Assembly: GCA_021442155.1 (NCBI GenBank)
Contig: JAKCPB010000045.1
Location: forward strand, 434,001-498,000
DNA length: 64,000 bases
Reading direction: 5' to 3'
Origin: Cymbidium sinense
Lineage: Eukaryota; Streptophyta; Magnoliopsida; Asparagales; Orchidaceae
The position numbers and the translations under genes were made by a program. The notes beneath the pieces were generated by a model. It worked only from the letters and a program-made list of their open reading frames with translations, ran no database searches and was not told where the DNA came from. Positions 46,871-59,580 of this stretch are shown in pieces; positions within the stretch are counted from its first letter, which is position 1; every line of letters starts with the position of its first letter.

Positions 46871-49699
46871 AAACTTTTCTTAAATACATGTGCATGTACA
46901 AAAAGAAACAAATAGATGAAGAGTCATGCAAAAGATTTTTTGATTTGATTTGGTTGTATAATTTACATGTGTAAATATGAAGATCCTTCTTAAGTCATAA
47001 CATAGAAATGCATAGGAATAGATTTAGGTAAGTGTCATGTTCTTTTCAAACAAAATATACACTTTGCAAATCTTATTCAAATCGATGTTAAGAGAAGAGA
47101 AGAGAAGATAATCACATAATACACATTTTATGCTATAATCACATGCTAGCTTATAAGTACTTATAAGCAGCATACCATCATTTATGATCTTTGATTTATA
47201 GGTTTTGAAATTAATTTTTGATTTAATAGTGATAATAACCACTCATATTCTTAATTTTAGCCAAAACATGCAATTTGACATAAAAAATATTTTTATTTAA
47301 TTGATTTTTCAAAAGATATGAATGCATGATTTCATATGGCATATAATATTTAGCTTTCTTGGAAAGAAATAAAGTGATGTAAGAATATGCCTTCATTCTC
47401 CCTAATTAATTCCTAAGGATAATCCTATAAGATAAGATTATTCAAAGTGAATAAAAATTCTTTAAAGAGATTTTTATTTTTGAATTTGATTTCAAAATGA
47501 TTTGTGAGAAAGGGTTTGCTGGTCCTAACCCATTTCCCCCATGTTTGAATCAATTTAGTTTAATCTTTGAACAATTAAGTTGATTTTATATTTTGTTTAG
47601 GTTAAGGTATAAATTAAGTCCATTAATTACCCCTTACCTATACCCTTTTAACATAATTAATCAAGTAATTATGAGCTAACATATGATATGCAACCACATG
47701 GAATTTAAATCAGCAATGCACCTAAGAAATTAAGGGGCCTAATGCAATTGGCTCACAATTATTGATTAATTGAGCTAAAGGATTTTCATTAAGTACTTTC
47801 ATAACCTTCCCACACATGTGAGTTAGATTATAATTTCCTTAAACTTACCTTAGGCTTTTGAACACCTAAGGATCTACCAAGTAAGAGATTGATTAATTCT
47901 AGATTGGTTTTGAAAGTTTGATTAGACTAATTAAGTAGATCATTAGTGGATTAATCTTTAATTATATTTGGATTAAGGATGATAGGGGGTTTAGGGAATA
48001 ACTTAGGGAAACTATCCCATTCCTATTCCATAAACCTCCTCCTTACTTAAATAATGTTTAATTATTTCAATTAAGGGATTAAACCACTATTCATATGCTT
48101 AATTACTCTTAATTACATAAAGGGGTGAATAAGGGTTCATTAATTAATTTTCAATTAACTTATTAATAAATCTCATGAAAATTAAGAGAGGTAAAAGTCA
48201 TCCCACTAAACATGTCTGAGAAATTTGGAATTAAGTAATGAAGTAATTAGGGAGTAATTAAGGTAATTCAATTTTTAATTAAACCTTAATTAAGGAAAAT
48301 TCACTATTTAAAATTTATTAATTTTAAATTTATATTATTCCTCACTGAATTATCTTTAAAATGAGCCCTCATTTATATTTTTTGGATTTTTCTACATTTA
48401 ATTATTATTTTTTGAAGTTTCTATGATTAATGGATAATTAAACAACCTAATTAATTAACTGATCCCGTCGGCACCACGTGGACCACTGGTGCAATGCGCT
48501 TTCCACATGGCATGATTGGATTTATTATTTAAGTTGTCACATTGCAAGCATGTTAGTTGGCGGCACAATGCGCTTTCATGGGCCGTTCGATCAAGGATCA
48601 GATAGTTAGGATTAATTTTGTGGTTCTAAAGGGCTTAAATCAATAGATCTGATCATTTTAATCAGGGCCGTCCATCCAAAATAAATGGGATGGATGGCCC
48701 ATGATTCATCCCTGCCTAAGCTATGGGAGATGGAGGTCGTCTGTCTTTCATGGCTTGATTTGAGCTTACCTAAGCTCAAATTAGGCTGAGATTCACCCCA
48801 CACCATCAAGAGGTGTAATGAAGAACATCTAATGGCTAGGATCTAATGGGATTACAATTCCCTTCATGAAAGACCAAGCAATTTTTAACTTAGGATCGAT
48901 TTTGAGCCATACCTCACAGGAGGCTATCACTGACACTTCTGACAGAGGAGGTAGCCTCGTCTAATGGAGATGAAGCTCTATTGAAAGTTTCAAGTCTTGA
49001 TTTGAAGTGAATTGTCCAATTGACCAAGCTCCCCTTCAATGGCTTATTACTTTGATCGAAATCCCCCTTTCAGTGGCTGGGAGACTTGGGAAACACTTTG
49101 GGTGAGCTCGACTAGCTCCCTTGATGGAGCTTGCAAAGTGAATTTAGGTTTGGTGGAGAATTGAGCAAGTTAGAATTTTCTTAGGTCTCCCATTTCAGCT
49201 TCGAAGAAAACCAAAAATGAGAAATTTAAGAGGCTTGAAAATGCCTCAGGGAAACTTGGAGAAGCTTACTTTCAATCTCTCTAGTTCAATCGAATGCAAT
49301 GTGTGTGCTTTCAGTTGGAGTGAGGGGGAGTATATCTCGCCCTCCTTGAATTGGATGACCAAGAGCCATTTTGCCATTTTTCTTCAATTGCTTGGATTGA
49401 TTGGTTTGTTTAGGCTATTAAGGTCACCATGAGCTTCATTTTTGGCAGAGGAGTGGAGGAAAGGAGGTGCACATGTGCTAGGTGAGTGTATTGACTGATG
49501 CAAGTGGAGAATTCCCATTGGAGGGGTCGGCTTGGCCTTGGGTTGGGTCATGGATGATCCAAACTCATTGGGTCATGTTCACCACCCTCCTTGGTGTCCA
49601 TGTGGCCCACTAGGAGGATGCCAAGTAGTAATGAGAAGGAATTGGCCAAATTCCAAGTGAATTTGGCCATAGGTTACCCTTTGAACTAGGGGTAAAATG

Positions 49700-50800
49700 G
49701 TCATTTGATCTCAATTTTGGTTTAGTCAGATTTGAGATGTTTCAAAAGAGGTTGGGCCAAATTTCAATTGATTTGGAGTTTAATTGATTTGAATTGGTTT
49801 AATTTGACCTATTTAGGTAAAGTTAGGACAATTTGGGTTAGGCTGACCAATTGGTCATATTAGGTCAAACCATGGATTAGGTCAAGTTCAAATGATCATT
49901 TGGAGCTTATGGGTGTCATTGGTTTGGTTCTATTTGGTTTATATTTGATTTTGATTTATTTGAGTTCACTTAGGTCAAATGGGTCAAGTTGATGAATTTG
50001 ACCTATTTGACCAAATTGGGTTAGGTCATGGGTTGGTTTAGGCTTGGTTGATCATTTGAAATTTATTACAAGCTTTGGTTTCATTCAATTTTGGTTTGGT
50101 TTGATTTCAAGTTGATTTAAACTTTTAGGTCAAGTTGGGTTCATAGTCAATTGGGCTAGGTTGGGTATAGTTGGCCAATTGAAGCTTTGGTCACTTCAAT
50201 AAGTAATTTGGAATGAATTTGACCCATTGGTTGCAATCAATTTGGCTTAGGTCAAGATTTGACCCATTTTGACTTTTTAGGTCAACTTGGGTCAAGTGGC
50301 CAATTTGGCTTGGTTTGGCTTTGATGGCTTGATCATGTTCAATCATTGATTTTTTATGATTTAGATCAATGGTTTCAATCAATTTGGCTTATGGTAGATT
50401 TTGGCTACTTTGGGTTTCATTTGGGCTAAGTGTTGCCTTGGTCAATGGCTTTAGTTTGACTTGGTTTGACCAAATTTGAGTGATTGATCATCCTAGGATG
50501 ATTGTTGCTCATAATGTGAGGATTAGATGCTTTGGGTTGGATTAGAATTTGGCTAAAAAAAGGTGCTTTAGGTCACTTTGGGTCAAGTGAACCTAAGTGG
50601 GTCAATTGGCTTGATCAATGTTTGATTCAAGTTTGGTTGATTCACATATGGACTTATGATTGAAATATAAATCCAACTGCAAGTGATTTAGAGTCAAATG
50701 GGGTTTGATTCATTTGACAATTTCAAGTCAAAAGGGTGAATATGGGTTTGACTTGGGTTAGTTTGATTTTGGTTTGATGATTGAAGTTTATGTTAATATT
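49700..50800. repeat. Dense GGTCAA/TTGACC motif cluster, copy 2
   Basis: The same arrangement of TTGAC cores as in 34870-36100, with independent substitutions. Confidence 0.75.
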
Positions 50801-51526
50801 TGGGCTTATAATTGAAGGATTGATTATTTTAGAGAAAATCCAAAGGTTTGAATTGATTTGAGAATGATTTGGTTAAGTTCAAGAATTTGAGTTGAAAGGG
50901 TATAGGTCGAATTTTGGTTAGATTTAGGATTGAGTTTTGAATTTAGTTTTGGTCATTTGAATTTATATTCCATTTATATTTGTGAATATAACTGAGAATA
51001 TAAATGGGTTATGAAAACCTTTTGAGTTTGATGTGATTTGGATTTGATTTGAGCTAAGTCCATAAGATGAAATCAAAAGGGCTTAAGAAAGATTTTGAAT
51101 TTAGGATTGAGGATTTAGTTTTGGTTATTTGAATTTTTATTTCATTTATATTTGTGAATATAAATGAAGATATAAATGGATTATGAGAAAATATTTTGAG
51201 TTTGGAGTTGATTTGAATTTGAAATTGATTTGAAATTGAAATTGATTTGAATTTGAAGTTGATTTGAATTTGAAGTTGGTTTGAACTTGAAGTTGGTTTG
51301 AACTTGAAGTTTGATTTAAAAGAAGGAAGTAAGGGTTTGATTCAAGCTAAAGGGTTGGCAAGTTTTCCTAATATCCTTAAGGCATGACTTATTCCTATGG
51401 TTAACTCTTCTAGGTCTCTAAGGTTAGGTTAAGTCTTCACCTAATCATTGGAAGTGTCTTAAGACTAAGAAACTCTTAATGTTTAGATGGAGAAGTTGAG
51501 AGCTCACTCCAAAAGTGAGGTTAACA

Positions 51527-54267
51527 AAGGGCTAGGTGTGGTGTGACTAATAAGGCATACCATGCGTATTGGTGTTGACCGAGATGATCAATAACGTTCG
51601 AACGATTACAAGCACTAACAGCAATGATCTACTCCTAAACTCGAGGTGTAGAATGAATCAAAAGCTTAGTGCAATGCAACTCTACTTATGCCTAAGACAT
51701 AAGAGAGTGAAGAAGGAATCCATTAGGGATTAAGTATGTGAACCCTTAGCTAGGCAAACATGTTCAAGTCATCCATTAATGAGAGGTTTGATTTGATTTA
51801 CATCTCACTAGGGAGAAATTTGATTTGATTTGTTGATTTATGAATTGGTGCTCCACTAGGGATGAAAATGTGAACTCCACTAGGGGAGCAAATTCAAGTC
51901 ATTCAATGGGGGTTAGAGGTTGTGAAATCTGCCAGGGGATTAGAATTCGGGATCTGCTGGGGATGAAAATGTGAACTCTCCACTAGGGGAGCAAGTTCAA
52001 GTTAGATCAAATTGGTTCCACTAAGGGAACTGGAAGGATTTGCATCTCATTGAGGAGAAGCGGATTGATTTGTTTAATTTGGTTTGACTCCACTAGAGAG
52101 GTTGATTGAATTTATTTTATTTGTTTAGTTTGACTCCACTAGGGAGGAAGGTTAATTTTATTTCAAATTTTAAAATTTGAATTTTGAGATGGACCCTGTC
52201 GATTTGTGATGGACTACACTGAGTAGGGGGACATGTTGGCCTTGACCTAGCTTAGATTTACCAATCCAAAGGGGTAGTCTACCAACCACATAGTAGGATT
52301 ATGCAACTAAAGGGGTGCCTTTTGGTTTGCAGCAGCTAATTTAGGGAAGAAAGCTCGGGGACTCACATCTTTCACTATAAAAGACCAGTGAGGCAACACG
52401 TTAGCAAGGTTAATTTTATTTTTAATTATATTTGATGGATCCAATCGGTTTACGATGGACTAAGTAGGGGCTATGTTGGCCTTGAACTAGCTCAGATTTA
52501 CCAATCCAAAGGGAGTAGTTTTTCGGATGAGGAGAGAACTATCCAATCGAAGGGGTACCTTTCAGTTTGTAGTGGTCTGATTCAGGGAAGAAAGTATGGG
52601 GACTACATATTTTATGAATAGAAGACCGTCGGGGCAACATATTAGCAAGGTAACATGTCAGCCCGACCTAAGGTTGCTCGTTTATTGAAAGAATGCATAG
52701 TAGACTTACATCTTTCAAAGTGAAATGACCGGGTAACCTGTTCGTGAAAAAATAGAGTGAACATGAACTAAGGGCAACTACTGAAAGAGTGCCGACCCGG
52801 GGACTTATCTCAACTCAAGAGTAGTCAGGCAATTCCTATAGGGAGTTCTGTTGACACATCCCTAAGGATAGGATGCTTGCTTTGGGAAAAGGGCCACTAG
52901 GGGATTGAATTCCTAATCCACAAGTGAATAAATTTATTTATTTATTTATTTTATTTGTTTATTTATCATGGACTCTGTTAGTTTACGAGAGATCACATTG
53001 AGAAGGAGCTTATATCAGCTTAGACTTATATCAGATTTACTGAATCAAAGAAGAATCTATGCATCTGCTGAACAAATTCTCCAACCTTAGGGGTGGCTAC
53101 TAGGAAAGGGGGACTGTCTAATCCAAAGTAACTCTAGTAGTGTCTAAATGGGGTTGCAAAGGATGTGATCCAAGTAAAGTGCCCACAGGGAAAGGGGCCA
53201 CTAAGGGCTTAATGCAAAACCCTGGAGAAGATAATGTTTATAGGTATTCAATGGCCAACTCAAAGAGAAAGCATGGGGACTCACATCTGCTAAGAGAGGT
53301 GTATCCATCGGGTGAGTCATTGTCAGCATAGCAAACATCAACCAATCTAAAGTTCCCATCACTTTGTAACAATCAGCCTAGGAAGAAAGCATCAGGGACT
53401 AACATCCTTATATAACAAAACTGATTCGGATGTCTTCAGCTCGACAGGTGCCATCCGAGCTAGGGCGACTACTAAGTGAATGTCACCAGGGGACCTATAT
53501 CAACTCAAGAATAGTCAAGAGGAAAGAAACCACTTGGGGACTTACCCTGAACATCAAATATACTTGACCTAGTTAGTGCATGATGGCTAGTTCAAGAAGA
53601 AAGCTTGTAGGCTTACATCCTCTTAAATAGAGTCAACATAAGGTAGATTATTGGTTGTGTAGTGAAGTTTAACAAACTAACAAGGTGCTCGTTAGTTTTC
53701 AATGGTCAAGTTAGGAAGAAAGCGTAGGGACTCACATCCTCTAGACAAATGACCACTGGGGTGACACACTAACAAGGTAGCATGTTAGCCTGACCTAGAG
53801 CAGCTAATAAGTGAGTGACATAGGGGGCTTGCTCCCACATCAAAATAGCTCGAGACAAAAGATATGTATTTGTTTATGTTTATGTTAAAAAAATAGGATA
53901 CCACTTGGGTTCTCTTACACCTATCTTAAAATATCTGGGGAATTTGAAGAAATAATACCATGAATGGCAGTTGGGATTCCACCAAGAAAAGATCTCGCTT
54001 GGGTTCTCTTACACCTAACTTAGTTGTGCTAGTCAAAATAGGATTGCCTCTTGGGTTCTCTCTCACCTATTCTAGTAGTGCTAGGAATTGTGTTTAATTT
54101 GTTTGTTCGTGTTGTGAAAGAGGGATAGGATGCCTCTTGGGTTCTCTTCTACCTACCCTAAATATGTCATGGCTGATTCACAAACAAGCAGATAACACTT
54201 CGAATGAAGAGAATATTTTGATGAATTAGAATAAAATTTTTGATGATAATTATTTTCAAACATGATT
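51527..54267 (-). repeat. Repeat-rich 3' untranslated region of the Tat element
   Basis: No gene is present. Degenerate tandem repeats of roughly 250 bp are visible: ATTTACCAATCCAAAGGG at about 52255 and 52496; GGGGACT.ACAT...GGCAACAYRTTAGCAAGG at about 52350 and 52600, with an echo near 53725. CTCCACTAGGG motifs crowd 51850-52150, and CTTGGGTTCTCTTACACCTA motifs crowd 53900-54150. Tat/Ogre-type elements are known for tandem repeats between pol and the 3' LTR, which fits this position directly after the integrase stop on the minus strand. A (TTTA)n run lies near 52930. Confidence 0.6.
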
Positions 54268-55435
54268 TTATGGGTAACATTTTTTCAAATAGAGCCCATT
54301 AATTGAAAGCATCGGGTTCCCCTTTATAATCAATAACCTGACATATCCTTCTTGGTAAGCCTTCTATATGACAAAAGGGCCTTCCCAAGTAGGTTCAAAC
54401 TTGCCTCCCATCTTTCGACGGGCAACAATTGGTCTCCTTAGAACTAAAATAAGCTCTCTTACTTGAAAAGCTCTAAGGTGGACTAGCTTGTTGAGAGCTT
54501 GAATCATCTTGGCCTTGTACAACTCGAGGTTCTGATACGCTCGTAGGCGTTTCTCCTCCAAATCTTTGAGCTCTTCTAATCAAACTTTGCATTCTACCCA
54601 TTGCTATCCTTAGTGACGAGTGGACTTCTAATGGTATAATGACTTCAGACTCATGCACTAAGGAGAACAGGGTAGATTGAGTTGGAGTTCTGTATGTGGT
54701 GCAGTATACCCACAAAGGTTCAACTAGCTGCTCATGCCACTGTCTCTTGTTATCGTCGAGTGTCTTTTTTAGTATCTCGATGAGAGTTTTGTTGAATGCT
54801 TCTACTGGGCCATTTGCCCTGGGATAGTAGATGGTAGAGTATCTCCAATTTATACTATGTCTCCTAACAAAGCTATTGATCTTGGTGCTTTTGAATGTAG
54901 TACCATTATCGAATATAATTCATCGAGGTATTGCAAACTCATATACAAAATGGTTCCTAAAAAATTGGAGCACATGCTAAACTGTGACCTCTTTCAGTGG
55001 GATTGCCTCCACCCACTTGGAAAAGTAGTCGGTGGCAGCTAAGATGAATCGATGACCCTTGGAAGAAGGAGGAACGATAGGACCCACTATGTCAGTACAC
55101 CAACACTCAAATGGCCATGAGGCCAAGGTAGGATGTAGAATGTTGGGTGATTGATGTAAGACCATACCTTGTACTTAACATTGATGGCATCTCCTAGCTA
55201 CATTCATGCAGTCTGTAATCATAGAAGGCTAGTAGTATCCTAATATCTTGATCTTTGCTCTCATCTTGACGGATTGATGCACTCCATATAGACCTGAATG
55301 TACCTCGATCATGATCTTATGGGCTTCATGTTTGTCTAAACAGTGTAACCACATTTGATCAAAAGACCATCGATATAAGGTTCCATCCATGAGAGCATAG
55401 GAGAGAGCTCCCTGCTTCATTTGATGGGCTTGTGA
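54268..55435 (-). pseudogene. Integrase domain of the Tat element
   Basis: The N-terminal zinc-binding part is seen in EVHSGLYGVHQSVKMRAKIK...GYY and then DCMNVARRCHQC, i.e. the HHCC pattern. The core starts SWPFECWCTDIVGPIVPPSSKG (first Asp) and continues ILAATDYFSKWVEAIPLKEV. The second Asp is in IIFDNGTTF and the Glu in RANGPVEAFNKTLIEIL, so the D,D,E triad survives. The C-terminal part is FQVRELILVLRRPI...GKFEPTWEGPFVI, ending INGLYLKKCYP and TAA at 54268-54270. At least three stop codons or frameshifts break it, including one before YPRANG. The family inserts retroelement cDNA into the host genome. Confidence 0.85.
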
Positions 55436-55639
55436 TTTCTCTTAAGGTAGTTTTCTTGTGTTTAAGTAATCTATGAATGGTTGCCTCCAATCCAGCTCCT
55501 CATCCTTTTCGGTGTTGGCAACCTCCCTTTCAAGAGAAATTCTCTCGACGAGTTCAGTGTCAATAAGGGATATGACTTGTTTATTTTGGACCCTTATTAG
55601 AATGGACTCATCTTCAGACATGCCAATTCCTTGGCAAGT

Positions 55640-56046
55640 TTGGCCAAAGCATCTACTACTGCATTCTCTCCTCAAGGAACTTTGTAGATGGTGACCTTAG
55701 GGATTTGGGCCAACAGCTTCATGGTGTACTCATGGTAGTGACAGAGCTTAAGTTTTAGAACCTTATAGGATCTAATAATCTGGTTGATGACCAGCTGAGA
55801 ATCCCCATAGATGTTGATGCTTTTGACACACACTGTAATAGCTAACTACCAACAATCAAAGCCTCATACTCAGCTTCATTGTTGGTGCATGGATTAGAGA
55901 GATAGTATGAGAATCTCATCACATCGTGGTCTGGAGTTAAGAGAACTATTCCTACCTTTGCCTTTCTTGGAAGAGTAGATCATGGTTCTTCTCCTTTTTG
56001 AAAGGAAGCTACACCATCAAAATATATCTCCCAATGATGATTATCA
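55640..56046 (-). pseudogene. Second RNase H (archaeal-like type) of the Tat element
   Basis: The minus strand gives WEIYFDGVASFQKGEEP, then GIVLLTPDHDVMRFSYYLSNPCTNNEAEYEALIVG, then in another frame IYGDSQLVINQI and finally NAVVDALAKLAKEL. These hold the Asp, Glu, Asp, Asp of an RNase H active site (FDG, NNEAEYEA, YGDSQL, VVDAL). It follows the RT-linked RNase H and precedes the integrase zinc finger. Tat-lineage elements acquired this extra domain; its role is thought to be removal of RNA from the hybrid. Stops in EEP*STL and GS*LL and a frameshift break it. Confidence 0.82.
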
Positions 56047-56480
56047 ACCTCCCCTAAGTTCATGATTTCTTCATCAGGGAGATCATCACTAAGCGAGGAA
56101 TCAACATGAAGTGGGTGTGATGCTAAGAAGTTCGCTAGTGCCTGTCCTTTTACCACATGGAGGGGTATGAATGTAATATTAAACTGAGAGAATCATGGAC
56201 CATCATGCCAACTTTCTAGATAATGTTTGCAGTGTCATGAGATACTATAGTGGATTGATTCTTGAAATCAAGTTTACCTATGAGAAAGCATATAGTGCCG
56301 TAGTTTTTTTGGATACAAAGATTAATAGGTGGGTAGTTTGCTTCAGTAGAGATTAGACGATGGCTGAGATAGTAGAGAGCATTCTCCTTCCCTTCGTCAT
56401 TGGCTTGGGCCAACAAAGCCAAGGGAGTCATCCAATGCAGTAGTGTAGAGGATCGATAGCTTGCCTATGATAGGGGCTGC
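56047..56480 (-). pseudogene. RT-linked RNase H fragment of the Tat element
   Basis: MTPLALLAQANDEGKENALYYLSHRLISTEANYPPI matches the block that follows RT in these elements (usual form: ALLAQ.DEEGKENAIYYLSR.L...E.NY.PIEK.CLAL). The part after NYPPI is shortened and frameshifted, and most of the remaining domain is missing or scrambled before the second RNase H. Confidence 0.72.
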
Positions 56481-57411
56481 TAGAACTGATGGCTTCACCA
56501 AATATTGCTTGATGTCTTAAAATGTATGCTAGCACTTGTCATCCCACTTGAACTTAGCATCCTTTTTGACAAGTGCTAAAAATGGCTTGCATCTTCCCGA
56601 TAGATTGAAGATAAAGCGTCTTGGAAAGATCTGAGTTGTGTTAAACTTTTAAGGGGGGGGGATGTCATTTCTAAGATAGCTTTGATCTTTTCTGGATCAA
56701 TCTCTATTCCTCGGTGTCGGACAACAAACCCAAGGAACTTCCTTGAAGCTACTCTGAATGAACACTTTAGGGGGTTCATTTTGAGGTTGAATTATCTTAA
56801 TCATTTAAAAATTACTCTCAAGTCAAAGAGGTGGTCTTCCTTTTCTTTGCTTTTGACTACTAGATCATCAACATAACATTCAACTTAATGGTGAATGAGT
56901 TCATTAAAGATCTGAGTCATGACCCGTGGTATGTGGCACCAACACTTTTAAGACCGACAAGCATGCCCTTATAATAATAGATTCCAATCAGAATTCAAAA
57001 GGCAGTGTTTCTTTCATCCTCAGGGGCTATCTTGATTTGGTTATAGCTAAATGACCCATCCATAAAAGAGAATACTGCATGATATGAGGCGATATCCACC
57101 ATTAATTCTAGTATAGGATGTAGAAATTCATATTTAGGACATGCCTTATTTAAGTCCTTGAAATCGATGCATATACAAATTTGGCCATTCTTTTTTCTTA
57201 ACTCAAAACCGTAGAGTATTTTTCTTCTGATAAAACCAGCATCGATCAGTTTCTTTACTTCAGAAATGACCTGTTGTTTGATTTCTAATTGCATGCATCT
57301 AAGAGCTTGCTTGATAGGGTTAGCATTATGGTATATTACTAGTTTGTGGACTGCTATGTTAGGAGATAATCCAGGTATCTCTTCATAGCTCCTTGCAAAG
57401 TAGTCCTTCAA
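56481..57411 (-). pseudogene. Reverse transcriptase of the Tat element
   Basis: The order is FARSYEEIPGLSPNIAVHKL, then KKLIDAGFIRR, KKNGQICICIDFKDLNKACP (first catalytic Asp), SFMDGSFSYNQIKIAPEDE, then after a stop the YVDD motif at 56864-56875 (VECYVDDLVVKSK), and MNPLKCSFRVASRKFLGFVVRHRGIEIDPEKIKAI. The thumb continues KFKWDD...DIKQYLVKPSVLAAP. Compared with the usual sequence, about fifteen residues are lost after AGFIRR (the region of YPTWLANVVPV). The catalytic aspartates survive, but stops and frameshifts between blocks mean no enzyme is made. An unusual run of eight Gs lies at about 56651-56658 between blocks. Confidence 0.88.
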
Positions 57412-58591
57412 CTAAATCAATAGCCTAACTAAGTCATTGGTTTCTACTTCATTCAATAGGGAATTAATGTATGTAGGACATGGAGCTTCTTCTATCTTGA
57501 GGTTGATTTCTTTGAGCTTGTCAATAGTTGAATGAATTTTATCTTCAAATTTTGGAGGTGTATCTTTGATTTGAAGATCATCTAGATCATTTGAAATTTC
57601 TAAACACACTTTCTCATAAGAGTTAGTGTTGTTTGAGAAGAACCTATCAGACTCCAGATGATTGGTGATAATTAAGCAGTAATAATCGTCATTGATTGGA
57701 CCCACTGTATTGAATCCTAGTCTAGGTCTTGATTATGCATCCCTGCCTTTGTTGTTTCGCAGCTTCTCAAAATACTCTGATCTGCTTGGACCATGTATAA
57801 GGAATCAAACCTTTCTTTGCAAGATTATGAACACAAGATGAGTACTACTCAAAAGATAATTCCATTAAATCTTTATATGAATTTTACTCAAGTTCTACAT
57901 CAGCTTCCGGACTTGAGGATGATGATCCCAATAGAAATCTCTTCAGATTGACATTCATTGAAGACTTAGGGCTTCCTTAACTACTAAACCTTCAACTTTT
58001 TGAGATGAAAGTGATGTTAGAGCTAAAGTCCCCAACTATCGCCTAATAGTTTTAAATAAACCTGATTCAAATACATTTGTGCTTTGCTTTGGAGGCCTGG
58101 TCTTCATCACTATCTAGCTCGAGTGTGACCTCCAATGAAACCCACTAAGAGAGGTTGGCTAGTATGCTAATCACATGAGAATTGTCCATCGAGTTGGATT
58201 CCAAATTTATGTGAATAACAGGGGTACTATTGTGAACTAGAACATAACCCATGTTGGCTGGTGGCCAACTAGGGGGTCTTCCACCTCTGGAATTGCCTCT
58301 GTATCTGCCTCTATCTCTGCCTGGTGGAGGTTGAGTCATCCTACCCATTATCTGTATGGTGGAATGAACTGTGGATGGAATGTAACATGCAACTTTACCT
58401 CTTCCTTGGTGTCCTTTTATTGCTCGATTGTACTTTTTTTTTTCTCTTCTTTTTCTTTTTATTTTTCTTTTGCTTCTTTTTCTTTTGTATTTGAATTTTG
58501 ACCAAGTTTGTGAGAAAATGTGTTTTGATTTTGAGGAAGATAGGAGGTCACATCTTCATATATCTCAACCTCTCTAACTAAAAATGGCTTT
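57412..58591 (-). pseudogene. Pol linker between protease and RT
   Basis: 57412-57705 reads KVCLEISNDLDDLQIKDTPPKFEDKIHSTIDKLKEINLKIEEAPCPTYINSLLNEVE, the usual acidic stretch just before RT (PP..EDG..ATVDELKEINLGTEE.PRPTFISA). 58145-58348 is rich in Arg and Gly (GRDRGRYRGNSRGGRPP) and may bind nucleic acid. The piece from 58400 to 58500 is T/C-rich and low in complexity. Confidence 0.6.
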
Positions 58592-58978
58592 TCATCTCCT
58601 TTGACTGTATTCGATTCCATCCCATCTGAACTTGATGCACTGATGAAGGGAGGATGGAATCATCTTATTTTGGTGTATCCAAGGCCTACCGAGCAAAGTA
58701 GTGAACAAAGTATTTGAATCAATTATATAGAACTTGGCTTTAGTCTTCCAGTCACTTATTTCCAAAGGTAACACTATGGAGCCTAAAGCCCTCTCACCCT
58801 GTTCATTGAATCCTCTCAACATCTTCCCATCTCCTTGGAGTGTAGAATTGTCAATCTTCAAATGGGTAAGGGTCTTTAGACTCATAATGTTCATTGATGC
58901 ACCTCGATCAACTAAAACCCTAGAAAGTCTAAATCTTCCCCTATCCACTCTGATGTTGAGGGGACAGTTATGCTTCAT
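58592..58978 (-). pseudogene. Retropepsin-type protease of the Tat element
   Basis: HNCPLNIRVDRGRFRLSRVLVDRGASMNIMSLKTLTHL corresponds to the family form HN.PLY..G...G..I.RVLVD.GASVNI.P..TLK.L. The catalytic triplet normally DGGA or DSGA reads DRGA: the Asp is present, but the next residue is Arg. The flap and second half follow (RGFNEQGERALGSIVLPLEI, ATFYIIDS-like KFYIIDSNTLFTTLLGRPWIHQNKMIPSSLHQCIKF), with the LLGRPW block typical of Tat elements. The reading frame is open over 128 codons, the best preserved part of the element. Confidence 0.85.
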
Positions 58979-59580
58979 GTCCCCAAAAGAAGGTCTTCAT
59001 CTGTGAATGTGACTCCCTAAGCTTCTCTTGAATAATGTACCTCATCTCCAACAGGATCAGCTGAGCTAAGCATATCTCTGGATCAAGAAGAGCCTTTGTT
59101 AATGATTCCCTCATCTCTTTAGATAAGATAAGGTCATCATATATGCTTAATTTAGTTGGCAACTTTCTTAGAAGAGTGAGTACATTATAATCAACTCTAG
59201 GCTGATCCTCCACAAGCATATCCATCGGTGGAGCATCTGTGGAGGGGCTTCTTGCTCAACCAATGACTTATTTCCATTATCTTGAGGTGCTTCCAGGAGG
59301 TAGAACCTGCCACCAGGTTAACTTGGTGATCTCTTGTGCAAGAAAAAGATTCTACTGTTAGACTCACCTACAGCTTCTTCTATAGAACCCTCAAAATCAG
59401 ATGATTCTAAGTCTATCTCAAGAGGTGAACCTGTATTATTTAGAGAAGGAAAGTCCCTCTCTGAATCAGAAAGAGGAAGATCAGAGTTGTTATAATTATT
59501 ATTTAGACTTGAAGAGTTTTCTATAAGAATAGAGTTAGACAACCCTTCAGAAGTGATATAGATGTAATTCAAATTAGCTT
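58968..59580 (-). pseudogene. Gag-protease linker of the Tat element
   Basis: VDYNVLTLLRKLPTKLSIYDDLILSKEMRESLTKALLDPE is the conserved helical stretch found upstream of the protease in this lineage (DVL.HLR.IPA.LSVYDAL..S.E.R.AL..AL..PE). Before it, 59318-59572 is Ser/Asn/Glu/Asp-rich and unstructured in appearance. Confidence 0.65.

Larger units (their letters stand above)
37025..51526 (+). repeat. Tandem 7.5-kb unit, copy 2, interrupted by Harbinger B
   Basis: It starts TGTGGTGTATTT and ends GAGGTTAACA. Removing Harbinger B and one TTA leaves about 7.49 kb, against about 7.59 kb for copy 1 counted from 29147. Order of modules and marker phrases is the same: GGGCTCCACCGTACAAACCCGA near 38486 against 30582, TCTTCATTCTTCATT near 38610, the structured repeat once only, the promoter-like module near 48474, the GGTCAA cluster at 49700-50800, and TTAGGTTAAGT close to the end. 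Divergence from copy 1 is visible in nearly every line, so the duplication is not recent. Confidence 0.72.

Noticed and set aside
49217..49432. 71-codon plus-strand frame near 49.2 kb and a similar one at 34136-34324 in the other unit
   Set aside because: The frames are not conserved between the two copies of the unit, so coding is unlikely.
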